DNA from: Dalbergia cochinchinensis
Taxonomy: Eukaryota; Streptophyta; Magnoliopsida; Fabales; Fabaceae
Direction of reading: 5' to 3'
NCBI GenBank assembly: GCA_031216125.1
Contig: CM062375.1
Location: 5,313,501 to 5,377,500, forward strand
Length of the DNA stretch: 64,000 nucleotides
Position numbers and translations under genes: made by a program. Numbering within the stretch: the stretch's first letter is position 1; each line of letters begins with the position of its first letter. This document shows, piece after piece, positions 1 to 12,868 of the stretch. Under the pieces are notes generated by a model that did not search any database, was not told the origin of the DNA, and worked only from the letters and a program-made list of their open reading frames with translations.

Positions 1-160
1 AGGAAAAAAAATATAATTGCCCCCACTAATCTATTCATCGTGGTTCCCACAATAATTTATGGAAATGAAAAAGAATAAAAAAAAAAATGGAGGCAAAAGC
101 TGTTACTTTAAGGAAAATGCAAATTGGAGTTCACTGTTTCCCCCAAAATCTATGTTGCAG

Positions 161-3100
161 GATGATGTGAGACTCATGGTGGAAACAGGCCTTGATGCCT
201 ATAGATTTTCCATTTCTTGGTCCAGACTCATACCAAGTATGATACTGAACCTAAACTTGTGTGCATAATGGGAACTATTGAGATTTATTGTCCTTTATTT
301 CTTTCCTAATAATGCTAATATAGCCTTGAATTTATGATAAATATGTATGTGACAACATATTTACCATTGATTTTTAAATATTTACATATATATATAATTT
401 TAAATTATATTTTGAATAGTACATGTATTGTCACGTGCTAAGCTTACTATACCGTCAATACTATATTATCATCCCTCTTTCTTTCCCTTGTATAACATTT
501 TCCTTTGAGCATGCTTCTTTTTTTTTTTCCCTCCCAGATGGTAGAGGCCCTGTCAATCCCAAAGGATTGGAGTACTACAACAATCTCATCAATGAACTCA
601 TTAGCAATGGTTAAATATGAGTTTCTTTGAAAAAATAAACCGCTCCTTGAAATTTACTCAAAAAGAAAAGAAAAAGGAAATTTTGAAATCAATTCTATTT
701 ATTTAACTAACATATTCCACCTTTCTTTCCTTCTGACCAGGAATCCAACCACATATCACACTACACAACTTTGATCTTCCACAGGCACTTGAGGATGAAT
801 ATGGAGGATGGATTAGTCGTAAGATCATGTATGTTTCTGAGTTCTTGCAACAATACAGTGCCGAAATTAATTCTTGAAACTCCAAGTGTAAGAATTACAT
901 TGCATAAAATAAGGCACTAATCTGTAATAAAATGGGTGCCAGGGCAGTACCTGCTTGAACTAAAACACTAGTCCTTAGATCTCTAAAATGAGGCTATATG
1001 TGATTATCCTAGTTGGATGCCTATCTGGCACATGGAATTCAAGCTTGAAATTGAAATTAGACGATTTAATTTCAATTTTTTTATTTGGGGTAACATAGAA
1101 TTGGATTTGTAAGTTTACAATCTAATTCCATGGAATTGAAAAAAACTAAAAGTGACTATTCTTAATTCATAATTTATATCCTATGAATTGTCAATTCTAA
1201 AACTTATTAAATATTTCTCTCCTCATTTAAGTCTTTATAATCCTTTCTCTTTCTCATTTATTTTTTAGTAATTATGTTACAATTCTTTAATACACCTAGA
1301 CGCAGAATTTAAAATTCTAAGTCAATTCTAATTCTTCTAGAATTGGAATTGAAATTAAACTCTACATTATAGTTTCAATTCCGACGTCCAAATGGATTAT
1401 ATTTCATTTTGTGCATGATTATTTTTCCAACAAAGGTGTGCACAACATATGCATTTTTCTTCTGTTTATTATTCGAGAAATTTTTAGGTGCTCTTAGAGC
1501 AAAAGAAAATAATTGCTCTATTCCATTTAGTGATTAACAAATCAGCTATTGCATTAAAAATATAGGGAAGATAAGAGACAATAATAGCCCACAAAACTTG
1601 TATATCAATTAATAAATGAATCAGAGCAAATATTTTCTCTTGCTCTCGGTGCACTTAAATATTTCTTGTATTATAGAATGTCCTTGTACTTCAACCATAG
1701 GCAGAATTCAGAAAATTATTAGTTAAAAAAGTTACTCCATGTGAATGCAGAAGAGACTTCACAAACTATGCTGAGTTGTGTTTTAGAGAGTTTGGTGACA
1801 GAGTCCTCTATTGGACTAGTGTGAACGAGCCAAATGTGTTTGCCATGGGTGGTTACGATCAGGGATATACCCCACCTCTGCGTTGTTCTCAGCCATTCTG
1901 TTCTAGAAATAGCACTGTGGGCAACTCAACGTATGAACCCTACTTGGCAGTTCATCACATCTTGTTATCACATTCTTCCGCTGCGAGATTGTACAGAAGA
2001 AAGTATAAGGTATATCACCGCCTAATCATTTTCCATGTCTGCGAATAATTTGGCTTTCTGGATTTCTTTTTATTATTATTTATTGATATAACTTATAACT
2101 CCTCTAGATGATGGCAAAGGTTTAAACCTGTATATGTAGGCTGGAACTTTATGTTTCTTGAGTTCCCAGCCCTTTCATATTGGATTTTAAGATTCTTGCA
2201 AACTTTGTTGGAAAAGAATGTAAATGAATGATTCCATTGAGAGTAAGTCACATTGCAGGACAAGCAACATGGATTTATTGGTATGTCAGTTTTTACATTT
2301 GGTTGCCGTCCCCAGACAGACACAGAAAAAGACAGAGTAGCATGTCGAAGAGCTCATGATCATATGATTGGATGGTGAGTAGCAGACCCTAGAATTGGTT
2401 GGTTTACATATCTCTTCCCCTTGTGTTCTTTGTTATACTCCCTTGACAGGTGAACACATACGACTCATGTTTTCATTTGTTAGACCTTTGGTTGTTCTCA
2501 GTTCCTTGTTACTTCCTTCTAGGTCTGAAACTTTTGCCCTTCTTTCATTCGATATATTTTGGGTCTGTTTAATTTCAGTTTTCACTTTTCATTTTTAGTT
2601 TTTAGTATTTTATAAAAGAAATACTGAAAACTGGAAATGAAAATTGAAAACTGTAATTTGTAATTTTTAGAATTTTCAGTATTTCATTCACAAAATCTAG
2701 AAAACTGAAAACTCAAACCAAATAGACCCTTTGATCTTGAAAAATAGTTTTCAGTTTTTATTCCTATCTTTCAATTAGTTTTCTATGTTTTCAGATTTTA
2801 TGAAGTAGACAATAAAAGTTATAAAATTCAAATTTCAATTTTCATTTTGAATTTTCACTAAACTCGGGAAACAAAAAACAAGTTGAGAACGGAAAATGAA
2901 AATAAAAAATTATTTTTTGAAATCAAATGCTCTTCAACTTCTTTTTTTTTGGTGATAATAAGTATGATTATAATGGGAAAGATGTAGCAGATTAAGTGCT
3001 TATTTTATTGCAGGATTATGAAACCCTTGCTACATGGAGACTACCCCATTTCCATGAAAAAAAATGCTGGTGAAAGAATTCCAGCCTTCACAAATACTGA

Positions 3101-5814
3101 ATCCAAACTAGTTAAAGGTTCAGCTGACTTTATAGGTTTAATTCACTACTACAGTCTCAATGTCACAGACAATTCTGATGCGCTGAAGAGTGAGCTAAGA
3201 GATTTCAACGCTGACATGGCTGCAGTGCTAATCTGTATGCATTTTTGTTATGTTTAATCCTTTAAGGACTGTGAATTTAGTACAGGATTGAAGTTGATCA
3301 TATATTCTTATATACTGCACTAGTTGCATACAATAAATATTTTTTCATTGTAATTTTGAAATTTTCAAATAGTTTAAAACTCTTTCGTTTTACTTTCAAA
3401 AGTACTGTATTTTTTAACAAAGTAAGTAAATTCTTAAGTTGCATTTGGTTACAATGAGTTTTTAATTTTAATTTTTAGTTTTTCTATTTTCAAAATTTTA
3501 TAAAGGAAATATTAAAAATTAAAAATACAAATAAAAATTAAAATTTATAATTTTTAATATTTAATTCATAAAATATAGAAACAGAAAAATAATAAAAGAG
3601 GAAATAAAAATTAAAAATTATTTCTTAAAATCAATCGCACCCGATTTTCTATAAAAGTGCATTAGGAAACTCAATTTGCCATTCTTAGTTGAGAAAAATT
3701 GCTACTCAAAACAAGCACTAACTCTCACATCATTTAGCATTTGACTCTCTGATTAATTTCAACAATGCACACAATCATGTCTATCACTCATTTTTTGGGT
3801 AATTGGTGGAGCAACTTGAATAACTAACCTGCTTCTCTTGGTTTTGGCAGTTGATCTGTTTTCACATAAAGAGGTAGCAGTTGAAAAACAAATAATTATT
3901 ACTTTCTGAATTGATTGGTTCAATTATTGAAATTACTTTGCTGTGTAACTATCTGATTTTCTTTGACTCAGATTCCTGTCACCCCATGGTCCTTAGTGGA
4001 GGTACTGAATGACTTCAAGCGCCTTTATGGCAATCCTCCAATATTCATTCATGAAAATGGTCTCTCTCTCTCTCTCTCTTACCCAACCGATAAAGTAACA
4101 ATAATAACGAAAAGATTACTGTTACATAACTAGAATAAATTGTCGAAATTTTTTTGACATAAACTAGGGTGATTATTGAATAGAACAAAGTGATATAACT
4201 CCCCTACCCATCTAAAGGTCACTGTATATGCCGTATCATTATGATAAATACATATATTTCAATTGTCAATTTTTCTTAATTTTTTCTTTATAAATCTGGA
4301 CAACTGAAAACTATTTTCAACAAAGTAAATAACTCCACTTTCTAGGATTTTTTGGACGAGAAATATTGATACAAGTTATGGATATTCTTGCTCTTATAAC
4401 ACTTTTTCCCACTTTATTTAGAATTTAATTTTAATATAATATTATTGTAAAAGTTTTTTACTCATTTTCATTTAATTATTATATAATAACACATCATAAA
4501 AAAAGTTTGACTTTCACCATAAACACCATAAAATCACACATATAATGAGATCTAATTGGTTATTCAGTTATATTGACAATGTATTAAAATTAATTTCTTT
4601 TATTATTACACGGAGCCAAGAACATCGTTAATTAGTTTATGGCATTCTGTGAATATGCTATATTTTTGGCAATATGTGCATATTCTATTCGTATGGAATT
4701 TAGAACTTAAGCCTTGAAAAATTTACCAAAGATTTGGTGAACCATTCACATGAACATGTTGTCGAAATGGTAATAAACTAGTAAATCCTTTTGATGATAT
4801 CTACTAGGCTGCTAGTGCTAGTGTGGCACCAAGTGAGTTCAAATGGGTTGAATTATTGATCAAAATTGTATTCGATTGTCTTTTTAGGTCAACGGACAGA
4901 TAGCAATTCATCACTCCAAGACGTGTCAAGGGTGAAGTACTTGCATGCATACATCGGTGGTGTGCTGGATGCCTTGAGGTATGGATAATTACTCTAATTT
5001 AATTAGCTGGCTTACACTTATAAATTAAATTATTGAAATTGAGTGAGTGTAACTGCATGAAAAGCTAACTCAAGAAAAGAGAGGATTGTCCAAACATAAA
5101 GGGTACTTTGACTCTATTCCTAGCCAATAATAGACTTGAAAAAAAGACCAACATTCTTTTGATCACTAATGTGAGAAGTCCAATAGTTGATGAAACAGCT
5201 TTCAAAATTATGGATTCCCAATCCATTGAACTGTGTTGCAAATTTGGGTATTAAATTATCAATTGATATTGCGAGCAATTCATTAATATAATGAATCAAA
5301 CTTGTACATAGTAAAAGCCAATTTAATTGGGGTAATAATGAAGGATTTAAATAGTTCATTATGAGTTTTTAGATTTAAAATTCATTGTCTTTTTGACGTT
5401 AAAAAAAATAGATTCACAATTCACAGAGATACAAACAAACACACCATAAATAAGTGCTTGAAATAGAAAAAAAGAATCAAGTAGTTAACAGTTAATTCTG
5501 GAAATTGTGGTATAACCTACCAATGTGTTCTCTTATTTTTCTATGCCATGCTAATTTTTTTTTTCAGAAATGGATCAAATATAAAGGGATATTTTGTATG
5601 GTCAGTCCTGGATGTATTTGAATTATTGGATGGATACCAATCAAGCTATGGCCTGTATTACGTTGATCGAAAGGATCCGGAGTTAAAGAGATATCCTAAG
5701 CTCTCTGCAAAATGGTACAATCGATTCTTGAAGGGTAGAAACACTTCTGTTGTTGAAGCTATTGAACTTGAGAAGGATCCATCACTTGTTTCTGTTGGCC
5801 ACTTATTTCAATAG
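161..5814 (+). CDS. BGLU11-like: Beta-glucosidase copy 1 (GH1, BGLU11-like), 5' end outside window
   Basis: Family 1 glycoside hydrolase, which removes beta-linked glucose from small glycosides; the natural substrate cannot be told from sequence. Exons, numbered as in the complete copies: 4 161-236, 5 538-609, 6 741-828, 7 1751-2009, 8 2259-2374, 9 3014-3234, 10 3851-3873, 11 3972-4059, 12 4888-4978, 13 5568-5814. All junctions are GT-AG and keep one reading frame of 426 codons. Exons 1-3 (signal peptide and the start of the barrel) must lie upstream of base 1. The acid/base motif TSVNEPNVF is in exon 7 and the nucleophile motif IHENG in exon 11. Exon 10 is two codons shorter than in copies 2 and 3. 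Introns 8 and 9 carry MITE-like repeats. No stop or frameshift is seen, so it is probably functional. The family call is firm; the clade is from recalled motifs. Confidence 0.88.
2561..2729. repeat. MITE-like element in intron 8 of copy 1
   Basis: Starts GGGTCTGTTTAATTTCAG and ends with a sequence whose complement is GGGTCTATTTGGTTTGAG, an imperfect terminal inverted repeat. The interior is rich in alternating TTTTCA and TGAAAA blocks. Elements of the same style occur at 3437-3643 and 27826-28012. Confidence 0.5.
3437..3643. repeat. MITE-like element in intron 9 of copy 1
   Basis: The left end TTGCATTTGGTTAC is roughly complementary to the right end (complement GGTGCGATTGATTT). The interior is AT-rich with self-complementary TTTTAATTTT and AAAATTAAAA blocks. 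Same style as the 2561-2729 element; borders approximate. Confidence 0.35.
4060..4080 (+). repeat. (TC)n microsatellite at the intron 11 donor, copy 1
   Basis: The donor GT is the first dinucleotide of a GTCTCTCT run, directly after the IHENG exon. Same arrangement at 11616 and 19199. Confidence 0.85.
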
Positions 5815-7614
5815 GTTCTTCTAATGTTTGTTTTGGCATTAGAGCTAAGTGGGGTTCGTAGCTATGCTTACTTTCCCATGTGTCATATACGAAATAAGAA
5901 TCTATTAGAAGATGCGTGAAGAAAAAGTGAAAAAAAAATTTATTATATACACATTTTTTTGTTTAATGTTTGAATGACAAATTTTATGTCCACCGATAAT
6001 AATTTTACGTCGAATCTTCAGTGACGTTTATTTTACTACCAGCTATTGGAGCTCAAAATTGATTATAACCCTCCCAAAATGGAATCTAAACACACTAAAA
6101 ATGTTAATCTACAGACAACCGCGGAAATAGTGAAAAGTTAAGATTTTTTTTTTTTGGGGGGGTGAGAAGTGGCATTATTGTTCTATTGTTGATATGAATG
6201 ACTTTTTGGTATAAATATATTTTTATTATTGATTTATTTATACTTAATAACATGATTTTGTTCCTACATGATTTAGTTAACTATCTATTTATAATTAGCC
6301 TATATTTTTCTCATAACCTGGAGTAAAATCAAATTTGGTTCCTCATAAAAACAGAGCTAGATAAATTGATTTCTAAAAAACATATTTTATAATCTCTTAT
6401 AATTAAAAATATGTGATAAATTAGTCTTTTTAAATATTTCAATAGATTTATTTATTTTAATTTTTTAAATAAGAATCAATTTAAATTATTTTTAAAATTT
6501 TTGGAGGTTAATTTTATTGTAAATCATTCAAAAATATAGAAAATAAATTAATTTATTCCATACTTTTAATTATAAAAATCACAAAATATCTTTTTTAAAG
6601 ATCAGTTTACTGATTTAATTTTTATATACTAGCAATTTAAAATAATTTTATATAATTAGTTAATAGAATTTTGTCAAAATAATAAATGATGAATGGTTGG
6701 GATAGTAGATAATTTTTTAACATCATTTAAGAAAATTATTTGGGGTTGTTTTTTCTATGAATCAAACTTAGGAGCTTAATCGCGTAAAACAAAAAGGTGG
6801 GAGCTTGATCCGCTAATTGAGAAGAGTAATGTAAGTTGAATCTAACGTTCCCCACTAAGGCTTATTAATATAATATGCGTGCTAACCAATATATATAAAA
6901 TATGAAAGGAATTTTTCTCTATACTTATTTTTTTTAATATCTCTTTAATATATTGGATTGTTTTTTCAAATTCATTAACATATTTTATAATTAGTTTTCA
7001 CTCCACTTTAAAATTACTGATAACCACTCTATCCACCAAGATATTTTTTATCTACAAACAAATTTTTGTCTTCCTCTAATTTTAGTTTAACTCTTTTCAA
7101 AAATAAAAATATCTATACTAAAATTTATATTAAAAATAAAAAATATGGATTGGTGATACAATGCTATTTATAATAGAAAAATTTATATATGGATTATTTA
7201 AAAAATCTATAACTCATTTAATAAAGCTGGTAGAATCTTTCTTTTCTATAGTTATAATAATATTGTTTTCGCTCATAAATTTATAAAATAATATATTGAC
7301 ATATATTTATTTATTATTAAATAAAATATAAATAATATAATTTATATTCTATTTAATAATAAATCAAAGTATATTAATACCGCATCTTACAAATAATACG
7401 TACATATAACTTTTTTCACTTAAATATATGTGATAAGAATTTCTTTATAATATGCGTGGTTCACGTGGCAAAAGGTTTATCGATGCTCCACTTGTGCTCC
7501 ATCAAATCAATGTTTGAACTTCGAAGAATGCAGACGCCGATAATCATTGAAAAATAACTGAAAGGAAAAAACACAACATTGAATGCAGGAATTTGAAGAA
7601 ACATAGTCCCATAG
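5815..7614. other. Intergenic DNA between beta-glucosidase copies 1 and 2
   Basis: Very AT-rich with no credible ORF. It holds the 3' flank of copy 1, an imperfect inverted repeat at about 6350-6610 and, from about 6,990, the promoter block that recurs upstream of copy 3 at about 14,008. Confidence 0.7.
7462..7467 (+). promoter_or_regulatory. G-box/ABRE upstream of beta-glucosidase copy 2
   Basis: The palindrome CACGTG followed by GC gives an ACGTGGC ABRE core, the type of site bound by plant bZIP and bHLH factors in abscisic acid or light responses. It lies 148 bp before the first ATG in a block that is also conserved upstream of copy 3. Function is inferred from the motif and its conservation. 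Confidence 0.5.
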
Positions 7615-10600
7615 ATGATGATGATGATGATGGCGGAACCAGAAGGAAGATGTTTGAGCCAGCTTGCTTTGAAACTCACTTTCTTGGTTCTGAACTTGGC
7701 TGTGGGGTCAGTGCTGAGTGCTGATGAGTATAGCAGACATGACTTCCCACTTGACTTTGCATTTGGTTCTGGCACCTCTGCTTATCAGGTCTCTCTTTCT
7801 TTCCTTCATTCTGCATCCATCTTTCTCTTATTTACTATTTTTTCCCCAAAGCAATTCAATTCACTGTAGCCAATTGTGTGGTTGAAATATTATTATCATT
7901 GTTATTATGAACAGGTGGAAGGAGCTGCTAATGAAGATGGAAGAACTCCTAGTATCTGGGATACCTTTGCCCACGATGGTAATCCTAGCTTCTTTTGCTT
8001 TTAGTAGTTTTTCTCATCCATGTTACTAATTATTAATTGGTAATTTTGAAAGCTTACTTACTCTCTCTCTCTCTGTATATATATATATATATATATATAG
8101 AATGATTCCAGTGAGATGAGTGGTTTATTATAAGAGTGATAGAAGAAAATCTGAATTATATAACCATATATAAATAATCATGATTGAAAGTGATTTATGG
8201 CAATTAATGATGGTGTAATTATTTAAAAATGTAATGTGATTTTATGCTTTAATCTTAACCATTCGTATAAGATCCAATGACCCAGATTTACTCCTCTCAC
8301 TCTCACAATAACTCACTATTTTCACTTGAGTCGTTCTCCATTCATATAAATTTTCATAAAAATTTACATCCTATTTTTACTCTCAACCAAACATGGTCAA
8401 AGTGATTTACATCTACCATCTTAAAAGTTTCAGATATATCAAATCGTAATTAGATTGCGGTGTATCAAAATCAATGATGAAGATATAACTATCAAATTGT
8501 GTGCAAATTTCAAATGAGAGAATCTGACCATATACACGTGTATGTGAATGAAGTTTGGATATTTGTCTAAACAAATTAGATGGTCGTCCAAGACAACTGA
8601 GTGATTGGAGGAAGAAAAAGGCTAGAAGTTATTTTTTAACGATTATTGGTATTTTGACTTTTTACTAAGCAGGGCAAGCTCATGGAGATAATGGAGATGT
8701 AGCTTGTGATGGGTACCACAAATACAAGGTAAATGATTACCATAGTCTTCAGTCTCATGATCACTACAAAACTCTTTGTGGTTTACCTCATAACTCTGTG
8801 GTTTAAGGCAATACAAGCTGTAGTTCATTGTTTCCAGAAATTTATAATATGCAGGAGGATGTGAGACTCATGGTGGAAACAGGCCTTGAAGCCTATAGAT
8901 TTTCCATTTCTTGGTCAAGATTGATACCGAGTATAGTACTCAACTCACTTTTGTGTACATAATGATGAGAAAATGTTGAAATAATGTTACTTTATTTCTT
9001 TCTCCTGTGTTGCACTTCCTAATGGCTTTCAAATTGTTTTTCTTTCTCCCCAGATGGTAGAGGACCAATCAATCCCAAGGGATTGCTGTACTATAACAAT
9101 CTCATCAATGAACTCATTAGCAATGGTCAAATTCAAGTTTCTTAATTTGCATACCATGCCTTAGAATTCACTAATAAATAGAATGAAGTCATCTGCTATT
9201 TCTTCAACTAGTATATTTCCTCTTTTCCTTGAGCAGGAATCCAGCCACATGCTACACTACACAATTTTGATCTTCCGCAAGCACTTGAAGATGAATATGG
9301 AGGATGGGTTAGTCGTGACATCATGTATGTGAATGAAATCTTGCACCTTAATGTTGTCGAAGTGAATCATTGAAACTTCTTCTTTCTGAATTTCATTGTA
9401 TAAGATAAGGCACTACCCCCTTAATCCAAGCATTAGTCCAAACCATGCTTGAGAAAAGTGACCAATCATTGGATCCCTCAGAAAAGGTGCTATGTGATTA
9501 TCGTAGCTAGTATTTTATGGATACAATATGTATCCTAGTGAGTTCCTAATGTTACTAATATAAAAGGAGAGGCTTCACATGTTGCAAAATATAACCAAAA
9601 TTCATGAACTTTCAAAAGATTGGAAGCTTATTTCAATTCTCCTGTGCTCCTTTTATAATCTTTCTTGCTTATGATCCTAGGCCACCTCACTCTTTTGTTT
9701 TGCAATAATCTTATTCTGACAAAAATAAATCGGTTGACTTTGAATGCAGAAGAGACTTTACAAACTATGCGGATGTGTGTTTTAGAGAGTTTGGTGACAG
9801 AGTCTTGCATTGGACTACTGTGAACGAGCCCAATGTATTTGCCAGTGGTGGTTATGATCAGGGAAATGCCCCACCTCAACGATGTTCTCCACCTTTTTGT
9901 GTTAACAAAAGCACCAGCACTATGGGCAACTCAACATATGAGCCATACCTAGCAGTTCATCATATTTTGTTATCTCATTCTTCAGCCATGAGATTGTATA
10001 GAAGAAAGTATAGGGTGCATCACTAATCTTTTTTCATATAGTGTATTTACTTGCTAAATTATTATTATTATTTAAGTATTGTTATTATTATTATTATTTT
10101 AGTGTTGTTACTTTATAGGAGTTTAGACTTTAGATTGCGAAGCTTCAAGTTATAATAAATTTTAATGTTCACATTGCAGGACAAGCAGTGTGGATTTGTT
10201 GGTATCTCTGTCTACACTTTTGGTTACTTTCCTCTAACAGATACAGATGAAGACCGGATAGCATGTCGAAGAGCCCGGGACTTTTTAGTTGGTTGGTAAG
10301 TTACAAATCTTCATATTGGTTGTTTTACTTTTGTATTCCCCTCATATTCTTTGTTTGTGTTCTGCTCATTGAATGTATGTGAAGTTTTCATTTACTCAAA
10401 TTTCTATGTCAATAAGTATTGACTCATTAGTCAAATTTTGAATGTAAGCATTAAAACATATGGGAAAATTTGTAGATATCTTTTTAAAATAGAAAAATAG
10501 AAAAGTGATTAATTAATACAGAGGGTAAGTTTGGTTTCTTGTCAAGTAAAATTTCGCAAGCTATGGGCATGTGTATTGGGGAATTGTTGGTTAGAGATAT

Positions 10601-12868
10601 GAGGATAGTTTAAGATAGTTGTGGAGGTTGAACAATGCTATTTTCATGTTTGATATGTGTTTATGATTGTTTTCCTAATTTTAAGTATCTAAGCAAGCAC
10701 TGTGTAACTGGATGAGGTATTCTCTAATAACTAGTATCAGAGTTCATGATTTGAAGAGCTGCATGAAAATTGAAATCAAATAGACCCTTCTATTATCTGG
10801 AAAAATAGAAAACAAAGTGAAAGAAAAAATGAAAACAGGAAACGAAATCAGAAACCAAATGGACTCTTAATATTTTTGTTTTTAGTGATGACTATGATAT
10901 AATGTAAAAGACATGCTAGTTTTTATATTGCAGGATTGTAGAACCTATAGTGCATGGAGACTATCCCATTTCCATGAAGACAAATGTAGGTGCAAGACTT
11001 CCAACCTTCACAAACCAAGAATCCGAACAGCTCAAGGGTTCATATGACTTTATAGGTGTAATTTTTTACAACAACATTAATGTCACAGACAATTCTGATG
11101 CTCTGGACAGAAAATTGAGAGACTACAATGCAGACATGGCTGCAAAGCTAGTGTGTAAGTACTTTGGTATGCTTAAGGATAATGCTTTTATTAAAAGATT
11201 GAAGTTGTTCATATAAGCATGTTGTACTAATTGCATTCACCACATCTTTTTCATTATCATTCTGAAATTTCCAACTAGTTGAACTTTCACATCTTTTAGC
11301 ACCTGTTCCTCTAATAATTTTCATTTCCTTGCAAACCTATACCAATTAAGATAACTGGTGGAACAAGTTGAATAATTAATTTGCTTTCCTGGTTTTGGCA
11401 GTTTTACAGGATTTATTTTCAACTGAAGAGGTAACTGTTTAAAGACATATGTATTTATTCTCTTAATTAATTGATTCACTTATTTAGATTACTTAACTGT
11501 ATAGCTATGTGGCTTTTCTTTATTCAGTACCCTGTCATACCATGGAGTTTACATGAAGAACTGAATAACTTCAAGCTCCTTTATGGCAATCCTCCTATAT
11601 TCATTCATGAAAATGGTCTCTCTCTCTCTCTCTCTCTCAAGAATATTACATACACTTGCAATAAATTTTATAAGGAAAATCGTATCTAGATGTTGGTAGA
11701 GATTGAATAGTAAAACTAAAATGCATGGCAAAACTTTTTTGTTGTAATAGATAAAGCAACTAAGCAGCATTAGACATTTGGCATTGTAATCATGACCATT
11801 CTTGCTTATCATGGCATATTGCAATCATGTTGTATACTTAACATACAACCATCTTCAATTTCATGGAATTGTAAACTTGATGAGCATCGATTGATTTATT
11901 CAAGAGTAATGATCTTTATAATACATGATGCCAATGGTAAAATAGTGTGACACACGGTAAGCTAAATTGGGTTGAACTATTGATTAAAATTTGGTCTATG
12001 TTGTTAGGTCAACGGACACCAAGAAATTCATCACTTCAAGATGTGTCAAGGGTGAAGTACTTGTATGGATACATTGGTGCTGTGCTTGATGCCTTGAGGT
12101 ATTCAATTGCTGCTCCATTACTCAATGACGGTTAGATCACTTTAGAAAAAAAGAAGAAGAAGGTTTAATTGCTTTAAAGTCCGAAGGTCTTTACTGTTTT
12201 ATTCAATTTTCAATTAAGTCTCTATAGTTTAAAAATTTGTAATAAAGTCTCTATACTTCACCAAAAATTTTCAATCAACTCCCTATAGTGTAACAATTTG
12301 TGATCAAGTCCCAATACTAAACAAAAATTGTCAATTAAGTTCCTATAGTTTAAAATTTGTGACCAAGTTTCTAAAGTTTTGTATAGTAGGGGCTTGATTG
12401 AAAATTTTTGTGTAATATAGAGACTTGATTGAAATTTTTTTTGAAATATAGAAACTTGATTATAAATTTTTAAACTAGAGGGATCTGATTGACAATTTTT
12501 ATACTGGGACTTGATTATAAACTTTTAAACTATAAGGACCTAATTAAAAAATTTAGTGAAACTATAGGAATCTATGCTATTGGTGTGCTTCTAACTTTTA
12601 GCTGTCCTAAATTTTTCTCAGAGATGGATCAAATATAAAGGGATATTTTGCATGGTCTTTCATGGATGTATTCGAGTTATTGGATGCATACGAAACGAGC
12701 TTTGGCCTATATTATGTTGATCGGAATGATCCGGAGTTGACGAGATATCCAAAACTCTCTGCAAAATGGTACAGCCAGTTTTTGAAGGGTAGAAGCACCT
12801 CTATAGTTGGAGCTATTGAACTTGAGAAGGATCCATCACTTGTTTCTATTGACCATTGGTTTCAGTAG
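7615..12868 (+). CDS. BGLU11-like: Beta-glucosidase copy 2 (GH1, BGLU11-like), complete
   Basis: Complete 13-exon gene, 528 aa, the usual plant GH1 length. Exons: 7615-7788, 7915-7978, 8673-8728, 8855-8930, 9054-9125, 9237-9324, 9750-10014, 10180-10295, 10934-11154, 11402-11430, 11528-11615, 12008-12098, 12622-12868. Residues 1 to about 35 are a hydrophobic signal peptide ending near VLSADEY, so the enzyme should enter the secretory pathway (apoplast or vacuole). N-glycosylation sequons include NST in exon 7 and NVT in exon 9. Acid/base is E203 (TVNEP) and nucleophile E415 (IHENG). Q58 matches the conserved glucose-binding Gln. Two other usual glucose contacts are changed: Asn157 in place of His and Leu466 in place of Trp. 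The start is a run of six ATG codons; any could serve, and the first is taken. An ABRE/G-box lies about 150 bp upstream. It is the sister of copy 3. Confidence 0.93.
8107..8327. repeat. MITE-like inverted-repeat element in intron 2 of copy 2
   Basis: About 40 bp at the left end (around GAGTGGTTTATTATAAGAGT) is complementary to the right end (around CACTCTCACAATAACTCA), giving an imperfect terminal inverted repeat. The same element sits at the same place in copy 3 but not in copy 4. Confidence 0.6.
11616..11638 (+). repeat. (TC)n microsatellite at the intron 11 donor, copy 2
   Basis: Donor GT followed by about ten CT repeats, longer than in copy 3. Confidence 0.85.
12185..12573. repeat. Foldback repeat in intron 12 of copy 2
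   Basis: The first half is built of units of about 33-37 bp around TCAATTAAGTCTCTATAG; the second half is made of their reverse complement (around GAGACTTGATTGAAA). The two arms would pair as a long imperfect hairpin. It is present in copy 3, absent from copies 1 and 4. Confidence 0.7.
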
